Under the pieces are notes generated by a model. That model was not told the origin of the DNA and searched no databases. It saw nothing but the letters and a program-made list of their open reading frames with translations. The position numbers were made by a program, and so were the translations under genes. From Changpingibacter yushuensis (lineage in GTDB: Bacteria > Actinomycetota > Actinomycetes > Actinomycetales > Actinomycetaceae), in the NCBI RefSeq assembly GCF_014041995.1, contig NZ_CP059492.1, positions 806,001-870,000 of the forward strand: DNA of 64,000 nucleotides, read 5' to 3'. Of this stretch, positions 28,000 through 37,637 are shown one piece after another (the first letter of the stretch is position 1; each line of letters starts with the position of its first letter).

Positions 28000-30696
28000 T
28001 CACACCTTTGGCGTGTGCCGCGAGATCGCGCCCTTACGAATCGCCAACTTGAGGCATTCGACCACAACGAACACTGCGACCGCAGTGGCCAGAACTACCA
28101 ACCAGCTGATCGGTTCAAGGCCCGTTGTGTGGAACAGGCGGTTCATGAATGGCGCGTAGGTCAGCAGGAGTTGAAGTCCAATGAGGGCAGCGATAGCTTT
28201 CCACACGGAGCTGTTTCCGGTGAACGTGCGACGAGTGAAGGAAGATCCTTCGAGAATGCGGCAATTGAACAGGTAAGCGAGCTGCGAGAACGCCAATGTG
28301 TTGAGAGCTGTTGTCTGTGCCAAGGCGTAATCGCCGGTGGCATTGCGGACCGTCACGAACACTGCCAGAGTTACACCGCCGATCAGGAGCGATACGGCAC
28401 CCACAAGAGCGAACGTGCGTCCCTGTAGGATCTGCTCGCCCTTGGCTCTGGCGGGCCGGCTCATAATGCCAGGTTCGGCGGGTTCCATGGACAAAGGGAT
28501 GGAGAGCGTGATCGCCGTAACCAGATTGATCCATAGAATCTGAACCGGCGCGAGCGGCAGGGCGAGTCCGAGCAGCACTGCCACAAGGATCACCAATGAC
28601 TGTGCTCCGTTTGTGGGGAGCATGAACACCACAGACTTTCGGATGTTCGCGTAAATGCGGCGCCCCTCCTCAACCGCGGCAGTGATTGTCGCAAAGTTGT
28701 CATCTGACAACACGATGTCCGCCGCTTCTTTGGTGGCCTCTGTACCCTTGACGCCCATTGCCACGCCCACATCGGAACGTGCGATCGATGGAGCGTCATT
28801 GACGCCATCGCCGGTCATTGCGACGACGTCGCCGTGAGACTGGAGCGCACGCACGATGCGTATCTTGTGTTCCGGGCTGGTACGGGCGTACACGTCTACC
28901 TCGTGCGCAACTGCTGCCAACTCGTCGTCGGTCATCACTTCGAGTTCAGCACCGGTCAGGGACTTCAGTTCGTCGTGATCTGCACCAATCCCTAGCTCTC
29001 TGGCTATAGCGGAAGCCGTTCCCGCGTGGTCGCCAGTGATCATCTTGACGTTGATGCCGGCTTTGTGGGCGGCAGCGATGGCTTCTTGGGCCTCCGGACG
29101 TGGCGGATCCATGATTCCTACGACGCCAAGGAACGTGATTTCTTCGATCTCGGCGAGCTCCGGAGTTTTCTCCGTTAGGTCCGGGCGCGTGGAGTTTGCA
29201 AGGCCGATGAGCCGCAATCCCTGCGAGGATAGCTCGGAAATCTTGTGTTCCCACGCCGCCCGATCAAGTGTTGTGGTGGAGCCGTCGGCCTGAATCTCCA
29301 AGGAGGCGCGCTCGAGAAGCCGATCTGGAGCCCCCACCGCGTGAAAGACGCGGGAACCGTCGGGATAAGAATCCACTGTGGCGGCAAACTTGTGGCTGGA
29401 ATCGAATGGCACATGACCTGTGCGGGAGTAACCCTCGCGGCTCACTCCAGCCTTCTCCGCAAGAACTGTCAAGGCTGCCTCGGTGGGAGGGCCCACAACC
29501 TTCCAACCGCTCTCCGTCTTTTCGGTGCCAGCATCATTACACAGTGCTGCGGTGAGGAGAGCCTCGTGCATGGCGGGACTAAAGGTACTCGGTTCGATTG
29601 AGCCAACTGGCGAGTATCCGGTTCCAGTAACCTTGTAGGACTCGCCATTGATGCTCACCACCTTGGCAGTCATCTCGTTCTGCGTGAGCGTGCCTGTTTT
29701 GTCCGAACAGATCGTGTCAACGGAACCCAAGGTTTCGATCGCCGTCATCTTGCGGGCGATCGCCTTTCGCTTGGCCATCTGCTGCACGCCCAGCGCCAGC
29801 GTGATTGTGACCAGCGCAGGTAGACCTTCGGGGACCGCGGCCACGGCGAAGCCAATTGCGGCAGAGAGCATGTCGCCCAGTGGGAAATCGTAGACGAGCG
29901 TTCCCACCGCAACAATGAGTACGGTAACGAACCCGATGACGATCGATATCTGTGTGCCAAGCTTCGCCAGCTGCCGAGAAAGCGGAGTTTCGACCTTCTC
30001 TACCTCACTCACCATTTCGGTGATATGGCCGATCTGAGTGGCGGCACCCGTGGCCACAACAATGCCTTCGCCCGCTCCAGCCGTCACTATTGTTCCGGAA
30101 TAGGCCATCGAGGTGCGATCCGCGATACCAGCATCCTGGGCTACCTCAGCCACGTCCTTCTCAGCAGAGATGGATTCGCCGGTGAGCGCAGATTCATCAA
30201 CCTGCAGATTGTTCTCTGAGAGGATGCGCAGATCAGCAGGCACTCTATCGCCTGACCGTAAGCGAACCACATCACCGGGTACGAGCTCCTCCACAGGCAT
30301 GGAGATCCACTCACCGTTGCGCAGCACCTGGGTGTCCAGTGCGAGCATCGATTTTATGGACTCAAGCGCCTTGTTGGCCCGGCCTTCCTGTATGAATCCG
30401 ACTGTGGCGATCGCGATTGCGGCGGCGGCGATAATGCCGAACTCCACCCAATCACCGATGATGGCCTTCAGAAGTGCGGCGACCAGCAGGATATAGATGA
30501 GTACGTCGTTGAAGTGGCTGAGAAAACGCCGCCACCCGGGAACTGGTTTTGAGGAAGCGAGTGCGTTCGGACCGTACTTCTCACGAAACTGTTCGGCATC
30601 CGCGTGGGTCAAACCGGTCCGATGGGAGTCAAGTGCGACGACGACGTCGTCGGCAGACATCGCATGTGCAACGATAGTTGGGGACTCAGTGGTCAT
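28000..30696 (-). CDS. P-type cation-transporting ATPase (P2 type)
   Basis: An 898-residue P-type ATPase with about ten membrane helices. The ATG at 30696 follows AAAGG and begins [17 protein letters not shown], the cation ATPase N-terminal domain. [11 protein letters not shown] is the actuator motif, [15 protein letters not shown] the M4 ion site, [12 protein letters not shown] the phosphorylation site (Asp332), and [11 protein letters not shown] the hinge. M6 reads [16 protein letters not shown]: the Asp found after NLVT in calcium pumps is an Ala, so transport of calcium is uncertain and another cation is possible. It faces purN at its 3' end and diverges from purH at its start. No metal-sensor gene is adjacent. 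Confidence 0.85.
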   Translation of the reverse strand: MTTESPTIVAHAMSADDVVVALDSHRTGLTHADAEQFREKYGPNALASSKPVPGWRRFLSHFNDVLIYILLVAALLKAIIGDWVEFGIIAAAAIAIATVGFIQEGRANKALESIKSMLALDTQVLRNGEWISMPVEELVPGDVVRLRSGDRVPADLRILSENNLQVDESALTGESISAEKDVAEVAQDAGIADRTSMAYSGTIVTAGAGEGIVVATGAATQIGHITEMVSEVEKVETPLSRQLAKLGTQISIVIGFVTVLIVAVGTLVYDFPLGDMLSAAIGFAVAAVPEGLPALVTITLALGVQQMAKRKAIARKMTAIETLGSVDTICSDKTGTLTQNEMTAKVVSINGESYKVTGTGYSPVGSIEPSTFSPAMHEALLTAALCNDAGTEKTESGWKVVGPPTEAALTVLAEKAGVSREGYSRTGHVPFDSSHKFAATVDSYPDGSRVFHAVGAPDRLLERASLEIQADGSTTTLDRAAWEHKISELSSQGLRLIGLANSTRPDLTEKTPELAEIEEITFLGVVGIMDPPRPEAQEAIAAAHKAGINVKMITGDHAGTASAIARELGIGADHDELKSLTGAELEVMTDDELAAVAHEVDVYARTSPEHKIRIVRALQSHGDVVAMTGDGVNDAPSIARSDVGVAMGVKGTEATKEAADIVLSDDNFATITAAVEEGRRIYANIRKSVVFMLPTNGAQSLVILVAVLLGLALPLAPVQILWINLVTAITLSIPLSMEPAEPGIMSRPARAKGEQILQGRTFALVGAVSLLIGGVTLAVFVTVRNATGDYALAQTTALNTLAFSQLAYLFNCRILEGSSFTRRTFTGNSSVWKAIAALIGLQLLLTYAPFMNRLFHTTGLEPISWLVVLATAVAVFVVVECLKLAIRKGAISRHTPKV

Positions 30697-30802
30697 AGTG
30701 GCCTTTCGTCGTTCTTCGTTGAAGCCATCTTTCCAGCTCGGAGGTTTATTCAAAAGGTGGGACCTCCCCACAGCGAAACTGGACATGAGATAAACTGGCT
30801 AA

Positions 30803-30890
30803 GACCGCAACTGGCGTGGCTTATGGCCGCAAGATGGGTGACCATCGGGGAGCGGTCAACTCTTCCACCGGACGTCGCGCGCCTGGGCGT
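30803..30890 (+). ncRNA. ZTP riboswitch (pfl motif) upstream of purH
   Basis: The two conserved halves of the pfl motif are read here: CGCAACTGGCG at 30806-30816 with ACCATCGGGGAGCGG at 30841-30855, and CGCCTGGGC at 30880-30888, 41 bases before the purH ATG. These match the second copy before glyA. The class senses the purine intermediates ZMP/ZTP, which build up when 10-formyl-folate is short; PurH consumes ZMP, so the control is direct. Boundaries are approximate. Whether it acts on termination or translation is not clear. Confidence 0.85.
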
Positions 30891-30929
30891 CCCGGCATCG
30901 CTTTACACGTACGCCGAAAGAGAGTTGGA

Positions 30930-32549
30930 ATGAGGATTCCCCTACGCCGCGCAATTATCTCCGTCTATGACAAGACGGGTGTTGAAGAACTTGCGCGTGG
31001 CCTTCATGAAGCTGGTTGCGAAATCGTCTCAACTGGTTCAACAGCATCCGTCATCGCACGCGCCGGTGTTCCCGTGACCCCGGTTGACTCGGTCACTGGC
31101 TTCCCTGAGTGCTTCGACGGGCGTGTGAAGACCCTGCACCCACTCATCCATGGCGGAATCCTCGCTGATCGCCGCTTGGAGTCCCACCGCCAGCAGATGA
31201 AGGAACTTGGCGTCACGGCTGTGGATCTTGTGGTTGTGAATCTCTACCCGTTCCAAGATACGGTGGCCTCTGGCGCCAGCAGTGATGAATGCGTGGAGAA
31301 GATCGATATCGGTGGGCCCACCATGGTGCGCGCCGCAGCCAAGAACCACGAAAGCGTCGCCATCGTGGTAGATCCACAAGCCTATGGCGCAACCATTGCG
31401 GCCGCTCAGGCTGGCGGATTCACGTTGGAAGAACGCAAGGTTTTGGCTGCTCAGGCATTCGCTCACACCGCGGCATACGATGTGGCGGTGGCCACGTGGA
31501 TGAGTCAGACACTTCTTGGCAATGACCACCCCACCTTTGTGGGGGGCGCGTGGAAGCAGAAGGCCGCATTGCGCTACGGGGAGAACCCACATCAGGCCGC
31601 TGGCATATACACCGCAGACGGCGAGTCCGGTGGGCTTGCAAACGCACGTCAGCTCGGTGGCAAGGAAATGAGCTACAACAACTACCAAGATACGGATGCG
31701 GCTATTCGTGCTGCATTCGATCACGATGAACCCTGCGTTGCGATTATCAAACACGCCAACCCATGCGGTGTGGCCATTGGTACTGACATTGCACAGGCTC
31801 ACCGCAACGCACATGCCTGCGACCCGGTTTCGGCTTACGGAGGCGTGATTGCGGCTAATCGCGAGGTCACTCTGGAACTGGCCCAACAAGTCAAACCCAT
31901 TTTCACTGAGGTAATCGCCGCACCTTCGTTTGAACCCGCCGCCCTCGAACTTCTCCAAACCAAGAAGAACCTTCGGATCCTCGAAGTGGATGGCCAGAAT
32001 GCAGATGTGGACCTGCGTCCCATCACAGGTGGTGTGCTGGTTCAGGAACGCGACAAGCTTGACGCACCCGGCGATAATCCAGCCAACTGGACTCTCGTTT
32101 CGGGCGAACCGGCGGATGCCGCCACACTCCGCGATCTGCTCTTCGCTTGGCGCACTGTTCGCGCGGTGAAGTCCAATGCAATCCTGTTAGCGGATTCGGG
32201 TGCGACCGTGGGCGTTGGAATGGGTCAGGTCAACCGAGTCGATTCGTGCCGTTTGGCCGTAGAACGCGCCAACACACTTGGGTTGACGGTGGAGTCAGCT
32301 ACCGACTCCGCCGGCGGTGCCGACGGTTCGGCTGTTGCCGGCGCCGCGGCCCCGGAACGGGCCCGCGGGGCGGTGGCCGCTTCGGATGCCTTCTTCCCCT
32401 TCGCAGACGGCTTCAACGTGTTGGCTGATGCGGGCGTTCGCGCTGTGGTCCAGCCCGGCGGATCGATCCGAGATAACGACGTCATCGAGGCTGCCAATGC
32501 GGCAGGCGTGACCATGTACCTGACAGGGTGCAGGCACTTCTTCCACTGA
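30930..32549 (+). CDS. purH: Bifunctional AICAR formyltransferase/IMP cyclohydrolase
   Basis: A 539-residue enzyme for the last two steps to IMP. The ATG at 30930 lies after the riboswitch with GAGAGTTGGA before it. IMP cyclohydrolase occupies about residues 1-195 ([43 protein letters not shown]). The formyltransferase domain follows, with [14 protein letters not shown], the catalytic Lys-His of [12 protein letters not shown], and [12 protein letters not shown]. Compared with the family there is an insertion of about 30 residues rich in Gly and Ala just before VAASDAFFP. Expression is probably governed by the ZTP riboswitch. The gene ends before a strong hairpin. Confidence 0.94.
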   Translation: MRIPLRRAIISVYDKTGVEELARGLHEAGCEIVSTGSTASVIARAGVPVTPVDSVTGFPECFDGRVKTLHPLIHGGILADRRLESHRQQMKELGVTAVDLVVVNLYPFQDTVASGASSDECVEKIDIGGPTMVRAAAKNHESVAIVVDPQAYGATIAAAQAGGFTLEERKVLAAQAFAHTAAYDVAVATWMSQTLLGNDHPTFVGGAWKQKAALRYGENPHQAAGIYTADGESGGLANARQLGGKEMSYNNYQDTDAAIRAAFDHDEPCVAIIKHANPCGVAIGTDIAQAHRNAHACDPVSAYGGVIAANREVTLELAQQVKPIFTEVIAAPSFEPAALELLQTKKNLRILEVDGQNADVDLRPITGGVLVQERDKLDAPGDNPANWTLVSGEPADAATLRDLLFAWRTVRAVKSNAILLADSGATVGVGMGQVNRVDSCRLAVERANTLGLTVESATDSAGGADGSAVAGAAAPERARGAVAASDAFFPFADGFNVLADAGVRAVVQPGGSIRDNDVIEAANAAGVTMYLTGCRHFFH

Positions 32550-32559
32550 TCATGGCGCG

Positions 32560-32596
32560 AATGGCGGTTGATGGTTCCCTACCATCAACCGCCATT
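32560..32596 (+). terminator. Terminator after purH
   Basis: AATGGCGGTTGATGGT (32560-32575) pairs over 16 bp with 32581-32596 around TCCCT, followed by TTCGATTCTGTT, eleven bases after the purH stop. Confidence 0.8.
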
Positions 32597-32681
32597 TCGA
32601 TTCTGTTACGCGATTCTGTCATCCATGAAACATGGCACCACTAGAGTGAATGCAAACAAGCCATCAACGAAGGGGTGCGAC

Positions 32682-35600
32682 ATGGCGGTTGAACAGCGGT
32701 TCATTGACGGTGCGATTGAGACGGCACGCGAATGGGAGAGGGCGTCGCATGCCTATCCAAATTCCCGCGCGGCCTTGCTGTTGGCAGATGCGCTACATGC
32801 TGAAGACGGATTGGACTTCACGGTTTCGTTCGTAGACGGGGTGGTGCGCCCGGAAGATCCGGTGGTTGCAACCCGGAACATGAAGGCGCTTTCCAAGCGC
32901 AACTACGATTTTCTACCTGCCTACCTCGCAACCCCACTCAAAGCCGGCGGTGCGGTGGCACCGTTCGCTCCTAAGATCGCGCAGGCGGCAGCCAAGAAGG
33001 TGTTCGCGGCGCTCGTGGGAGATTTGGTACTTGACGTCACTCCTGACAACCTGGGTCCCGCGATCGCGAAGCTTCGTTCGGATGGCTCGCGGCTCAACCT
33101 GAATCTTCTGGGCGAGGCCGTGCTTGGGCACGAAGAAGCGGCACGCCGGATGGAGGCCACCCGCAGACTCATCGAGCGCGATGATGTGGACTACGTCTCT
33201 CTCAAAGTCTCCGCTGTCATTGGGCCTCACGCACCTTTCGGATACCAAGCTGCTGTACAGGACGCGGTCGAAAAAATGCTGCCGCTCTTCCAACTGGGTG
33301 CCGCGACGGGGACCTTCATCAACTTGGACATGGAAGAGTACAAGGATCTCAACCTGACGATAGACGTGTTCAAGGCGCTTTTGGAACGCGATGACCTGCT
33401 CAACTACCGTGCGGGAATTGTCCTTCAGGCGTACTTGCCCGATGCGCGTGACAGGCTGCGGGACCTGACTGTGTGGGCAAAGGCTCGCCGCGCTCGCGGT
33501 GGCGTGCCGATCAAAGTGAGGATCGTTAAGGGCGCGAATCTGGCCATGGAAATGGTGGACTCTGAGCTTCACGGCTGGGAGTTGACAGTTCAGCCGAGCA
33601 AGCGACACACCGATGCCAACTACATCTGCGTACTGGAGGAAGCTCTGCAGCCAGAGAACATCGATGCCGTCAACATCGGTGTAGCCGGCATGAACCTCTT
33701 TACGATCGCCTTCGCGGTACAGCTTGCGCAGGAGCGAGGGCTCACCATTGGAAATGGCGTCGATATTGAGATGTTGGCAGGCATGGCCGCCCCGCAATCG
33801 CACGCAGTCGCTGAAACGGTGGGGCCGTTGCTCTACTACGTCCCCGTTGTCAGGCCGGAGGAATACGATTCGGCGGTGGCCTACCTTGTGCGGCGCCTAG
33901 AAGAGAACTCGGCTCCAGCGAACTTCATGTCTAACGTTTTTTCGATGGACGACGACGCCGTGTTCGCGCTTGAGGCAGACCGGTTCCGGAGTGCTGCGCA
34001 GAGTGCGATGGATGAGCAGCTTTCCTTCGAACCGCGCCGTTCTCAGGACAGAACGGAGGCGGCTGTTGTTCCCGAAGCCTTCGCGAATGCTCCTGATACT
34101 GATCATTCCCTTGCGGCAAATGTCGTTTGGGCGGAGCAGATCGCTGAGAGGATTCCGACCAGTACGTTGGGAACCGATATCGCCAATGCCGCAACGATAG
34201 CCAGCGCAGCGGATGTTGACGCCCTCCTAGCCAGGGTCCGTGGGGCCGCTGCAGCTTGGGGCGGCACCGCGGGGGCAGAACGTGCCCACGTCTTGCGGCA
34301 GGTGGCGCAAGGGCTTGAGAACCACCGCGCTGACTTGATAGAGGTGGCTGGCTCCGAAGCGGGCAAGACCATTGATCAGGCGGACGTGGAAGTTTCAGAG
34401 GCAGTGGACTTCGCTCTCTATTACGCCACGTTGGCTGAGGAACTCGACAACCTGAAAGGTGCAATCTTCCGGCCTGTCTCGCTTACCCTTGTCACTCCGC
34501 CGTGGAACTTCCCGATCTCCATTCCGGCCGGAGGCGTTCTTGCGGCCCTTGCAGCTGGTTCAGGGGTGGCGTTTAAGCCCGCAAATCTCACACGGCGCAC
34601 CGGCGCCCTACTTGCTCAGATTCTGTGGGATTCGGGCGTGCCACAGGATGTCCTAGCGCTCGTGGATCTGGACCGTTCTGTCTCCCATGAACTAGGCGAA
34701 CGGCTGGTCCGGGAAGTTGACCAGGTGATCTTGACTGGATCGATAGAAACCGCCAAGATGTTCCGTTCGTGGCGGCCGGATCTGCGCTTGTTCGCGGAGA
34801 CTTCAGGCAAGAATTCGATTATCGTCACGCCGGATGCGGATATTGACTTGGCAGTTCGTGACGTCGTCACCTCCGCTTTCGGGCACGCGGGCCAGAAGTG
34901 TTCCGCAGCCTCACTGGTGATCCTCGTGGGATCTGTGGGGTTCTCTGAGCGCTTCCAACGTCAACTGGTGGATGCAGTCAAATCCTTGCACGTGGGCGTC
35001 CCTGAGGATCTGGCAACTCAAATGGGGCCGATGATCGAGGAGCCACACGGCAAACTGTTGCGTGGTCTGACCGTGCTCGGCGAAGGCGAACACTGGGTGC
35101 TCAAGCCGCAGCAAGTGGGCGCTAAGCTGTGGACGCCGGGCGTTCGTAGCGGTGTGCGGCCCATGAGCGAGTACCACCTGACGGAGTACTTCGGTCCAAT
35201 CCTTGGCGTGATGCGGGCTGACACGCTGGCCCAAGCAATGGCATGGCAGAACGAGGTGGAGTTTGGACTGACGGCAGGAATCCACTCGCTCAACCCGGAT
35301 GAGATTCGGTGCTGGCTTGACAATGTGCAGGCAGGAAACGTGTACATCAACCGCACGATCACGGGCGCGATCGTGCGGCGCCAGCCGTTCGGTGGGTGGA
35401 AGCGTTCGAGTGTTGGCACAGGCACAAAAGCGGGCGGTCCGAACTACCTGCTTGGATTGGGCCATGTAGAAGAGGACTTCGGAGAGGCCTTCCCACGAAA
35501 AGTGCACATCGCAACTGAGACCCTGCGCAAGGCCCGTGGAGTTGCGAACACGATGAGCGTGGTCAATCAGGATCGATTCCTCCGCATTATTGCGGGAATG

Positions 35601-36107
35601 GACTCGGCAATCCGATCCGAGTACTTGGCTAAGCATGACCCGACGGGTTTGGTCACTGAAAAGAACGTTTTGCGCTACGTTCCCGCAACCAATACGATCC
35701 TCCGGTTGGAGAAGGATCGCCCCATTGGCGAGCTCCTTGCTGTGGGCGCCGGAGCGATTTCCGTTGGTGCGAGGCCACGCATCTCCACGGCCATTTCGGT
35801 ATCCAAGCAGATGATTGAGTTCTTCGCAGAGTTCGGAATGCATGTGCACAAGGAGACAGATGAGGAGTTCGCTCAGGATCTCGCCTTGCAGGCGGATAAC
35901 CCAGATGGTATTCGGGTCAGAGTACTTGGAACGTGCACTGTCAGTCTTCCCCAGGCGGTGAAGGGGAGTGTGGATGTGGCCTTCTATGACGAACCATTGA
36001 CGGCTAACGGGCGCATCGAACTGCTGCCTTTCCTCCAAGAGCAGGCTGTTTCAGCTACCAACCACAGGTTTGGCAATCCCACCAAGCTGCTGGATGGAGT
36101 GCTATAG
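32682..36107 (+). CDS. putA: Bifunctional proline dehydrogenase / P5C dehydrogenase
   Basis: A 1,141-residue PutA-type enzyme oxidising proline to glutamate with FAD then NAD. The ATG at 32682 begins MAVEQRFIDGAI; the upstream open frame runs through the purH terminator and is not coding. The proline dehydrogenase barrel covers about residues 80-430 (VSLKVSAVIGPHAPF, RIVKGANLAMEMV, GVDIEMLAGMA). The aldehyde dehydrogenase half covers about 480-960, with TPPWNFPISIPAGG, FAETSGKNSII and the nucleophile Cys in GHAGQKCSAASLVIL, and ends with QPFGGWKRSSVGTGTKAGG. A C-terminal domain of some 180 residues follows. No DNA-binding domain. The gene is convergent, two bases apart, with the flavoprotein gene. 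Confidence 0.92.
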   Translation: MAVEQRFIDGAIETAREWERASHAYPNSRAALLLADALHAEDGLDFTVSFVDGVVRPEDPVVATRNMKALSKRNYDFLPAYLATPLKAGGAVAPFAPKIAQAAAKKVFAALVGDLVLDVTPDNLGPAIAKLRSDGSRLNLNLLGEAVLGHEEAARRMEATRRLIERDDVDYVSLKVSAVIGPHAPFGYQAAVQDAVEKMLPLFQLGAATGTFINLDMEEYKDLNLTIDVFKALLERDDLLNYRAGIVLQAYLPDARDRLRDLTVWAKARRARGGVPIKVRIVKGANLAMEMVDSELHGWELTVQPSKRHTDANYICVLEEALQPENIDAVNIGVAGMNLFTIAFAVQLAQERGLTIGNGVDIEMLAGMAAPQSHAVAETVGPLLYYVPVVRPEEYDSAVAYLVRRLEENSAPANFMSNVFSMDDDAVFALEADRFRSAAQSAMDEQLSFEPRRSQDRTEAAVVPEAFANAPDTDHSLAANVVWAEQIAERIPTSTLGTDIANAATIASAADVDALLARVRGAAAAWGGTAGAERAHVLRQVAQGLENHRADLIEVAGSEAGKTIDQADVEVSEAVDFALYYATLAEELDNLKGAIFRPVSLTLVTPPWNFPISIPAGGVLAALAAGSGVAFKPANLTRRTGALLAQILWDSGVPQDVLALVDLDRSVSHELGERLVREVDQVILTGSIETAKMFRSWRPDLRLFAETSGKNSIIVTPDADIDLAVRDVVTSAFGHAGQKCSAASLVILVGSVGFSERFQRQLVDAVKSLHVGVPEDLATQMGPMIEEPHGKLLRGLTVLGEGEHWVLKPQQVGAKLWTPGVRSGVRPMSEYHLTEYFGPILGVMRADTLAQAMAWQNEVEFGLTAGIHSLNPDEIRCWLDNVQAGNVYINRTITGAIVRRQPFGGWKRSSVGTGTKAGGPNYLLGLGHVEEDFGEAFPRKVHIATETLRKARGVANTMSVVNQDRFLRIIAGMDSAIRSEYLAKHDPTGLVTEKNVLRYVPATNTILRLEKDRPIGELLAVGAGAISVGARPRISTAISVSKQMIEFFAEFGMHVHKETDEEFAQDLALQADNPDGIRVRVLGTCTVSLPQAVKGSVDVAFYDEPLTANGRIELLPFLQEQAVSATNHRFGNPTKLLDGVL

Positions 36108-36109
36108 GT

Positions 36110-37225
36110 TTAGAGCTTGTGCCGCAGGGCCTTTCGCGCACGCGAGACCTCTCGCGGCGCATCGATGCCGAGCAATGCCACGAGATTCCCGGAATGATCC
36201 ATCCAGCGGTAGATGGTGGATTCTCCAGTTTGTTCGACAGTGGGCGAGGTGCCAGCAGGGACCTCGCCCACTAGGCCAATCTCATGGCCGAACTGGGTGG
36301 AGAAGACCTCAGGGGCATCCAACTGTGAGGCCCTAGGGAGCTCAAGGATTGCGCTGACTGTGCGCTGTGCATCGGCAAGGGCCTGAGTCCAGTGGCCACC
36401 CCACCGCCATTGCCCGTTCGGGAGGAGGATATCGCAGCAATCACCCGTGGCGTAAAGGCCCGGGACCACAGCAGATGTGGGTGACTCAGCTTCGAGGACT
36501 TCACCGCTCAGATTGGCGACGAGTGAGCCGTGAGGCGAACGAGCGCCGCCGTCGAGGAATGCCACATCTGCTTGCACACCGGTCGCTTGGATAAGCAGGT
36601 CTCTGCCTGCGCGGTCACCCGAATAGGGGGAGTCGAGGTTCACCTTGACTCCCGCCTCCCGCATCCATGACAACCAGAGGTCATCGACGGCGCCAGAGAA
36701 GGTGCGCGAGAGAACCGAAGGAGTCGCTTCCCACATCTCGACTTCGGCCCCTTGATGGGCCGCCACAGAGGCGATCTCGGTTCCGATCCAACCCGCCCCA
36801 ACAATATGGATTCTGGCACCGGGCTTGATGGCTGCGCGCAGAGCCTCGGCGTCGTCGACGTCGTAGAGTACGCGAGCGCCAGGAATCACAGCGCGGGGGG
36901 CACTGCCGGTAGCAATGACCAGTACGTCTAACGGTTCACTGACTCCATTTTGGGAGAGAACAAACCACTTTCCTTCCTCGCTCCACGCTCGCGTGGCGGG
37001 GTGCGGAACGGAATCAGCGCCCAGTTCGGTGAAGTCACCAAGTCCATCTGCGCTGAGCGGATGGTTGTATTCTCCGAACATCTTCTTTGAGAGGGCTGGG
37101 CGATCGTATGGTGGATACGGATCGGAATCCCACGTGATGATCTGGTTTTCGTATCCGCCTGCACGCAGTTCTGAGGCCACGCGTAGCCCGGCAAGGCCCC
37201 TACCCACAATCCCAATTCGTTCCAT
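36110..37225 (-). CDS. FAD-dependent NAD(P)H oxidoreductase (ferredoxin reductase-like)
   Basis: A 371-residue flavoprotein of the two-Rossmann pyridine nucleotide-disulfide fold. FAD is bound by IGIVGRGLAGLRVASELR at the N-terminus and NAD(P)H by IHIVGAGWIGTEIASVAA near residue 125; YPPYDRPALSKK is the signature of rubredoxin/ferredoxin reductases such as those of dioxygenase systems. The FAD motif VPGLYATGDCC is near residue 245. No CxxC redox pair is seen. Start at ATG 37225 because the FAD motif begins four residues later. Partner ferredoxin and substrate are not in the window. It runs convergent to putA and divergent from the DUF3017 gene. Confidence 0.8.
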   Translation of the reverse strand: MERIGIVGRGLAGLRVASELRAGGYENQIITWDSDPYPPYDRPALSKKMFGEYNHPLSADGLGDFTELGADSVPHPATRAWSEEGKWFVLSQNGVSEPLDVLVIATGSAPRAVIPGARVLYDVDDAEALRAAIKPGARIHIVGAGWIGTEIASVAAHQGAEVEMWEATPSVLSRTFSGAVDDLWLSWMREAGVKVNLDSPYSGDRAGRDLLIQATGVQADVAFLDGGARSPHGSLVANLSGEVLEAESPTSAVVPGLYATGDCCDILLPNGQWRWGGHWTQALADAQRTVSAILELPRASQLDAPEVFSTQFGHEIGLVGEVPAGTSPTVEQTGESTIYRWMDHSGNLVALLGIDAPREVSRARKALRHKL

Positions 37226-37294
37226 GAGGCAATCGTAAGGATGGGCCGGATGGTTCGTCGAGAACACTCAGCTAACCGCGGTATGGTTTGCTTC

Positions 37295-37567
37295 GTGGAA
37301 CCAAAGCGAGCTGTGCATCCCGTAATCCTGACCGGGACGGTCATCTGGGTGGTTGCCGTGTGCTTCCTTTCGATTCTCAAAGATGCCCACGCCGCCGTCA
37401 TGTGGGTAGCTATCTCGATGTTGATTGCTGGTGCTGTGCGTGCTGCGGCGCCACAGGGCGTGATGCCGTGCGTGCGAGGTCGGCTCTTGGATGCATTGTT
37501 CTTGTTAGGTAGCGGCCTGCTGCTTGTACTACTTGCACCGTGGGCCAGCATGCCGATGCTCAGCTGA
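37295..37567 (+). CDS. DUF3017 small membrane protein
   Basis: A 90-residue protein if translation begins at the GTG at 37295, chosen because a TATGGT -10 element (37282-37287) lies exactly seven bases before it and no ribosome site exists, the leaderless pattern. An ATG at 37283 would add four residues. Three hydrophobic segments are visible: HPVILTGTVIWVVAVCFLSI, VMWVAISMLIAGAVRAA, and LDALFLLGSGLLLVLLAPW, joined by an APQGVMPCVRGR loop. This matches the actinobacterial DUF3017 family, which is often found next to folD or purH. Function unknown. Confidence 0.7.
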   Translation: MEPKRAVHPVILTGTVIWVVAVCFLSILKDAHAAVMWVAISMLIAGAVRAAAPQGVMPCVRGRLLDALFLLGSGLLLVLLAPWASMPMLS

Positions 37568-37637
37568 CGGCTCAATAGCGCTAGGGGCGCTGCCATATAG
37601 AGCCCATGTGTGGCAGTCGTCGTGATCTCGTGTTGAG

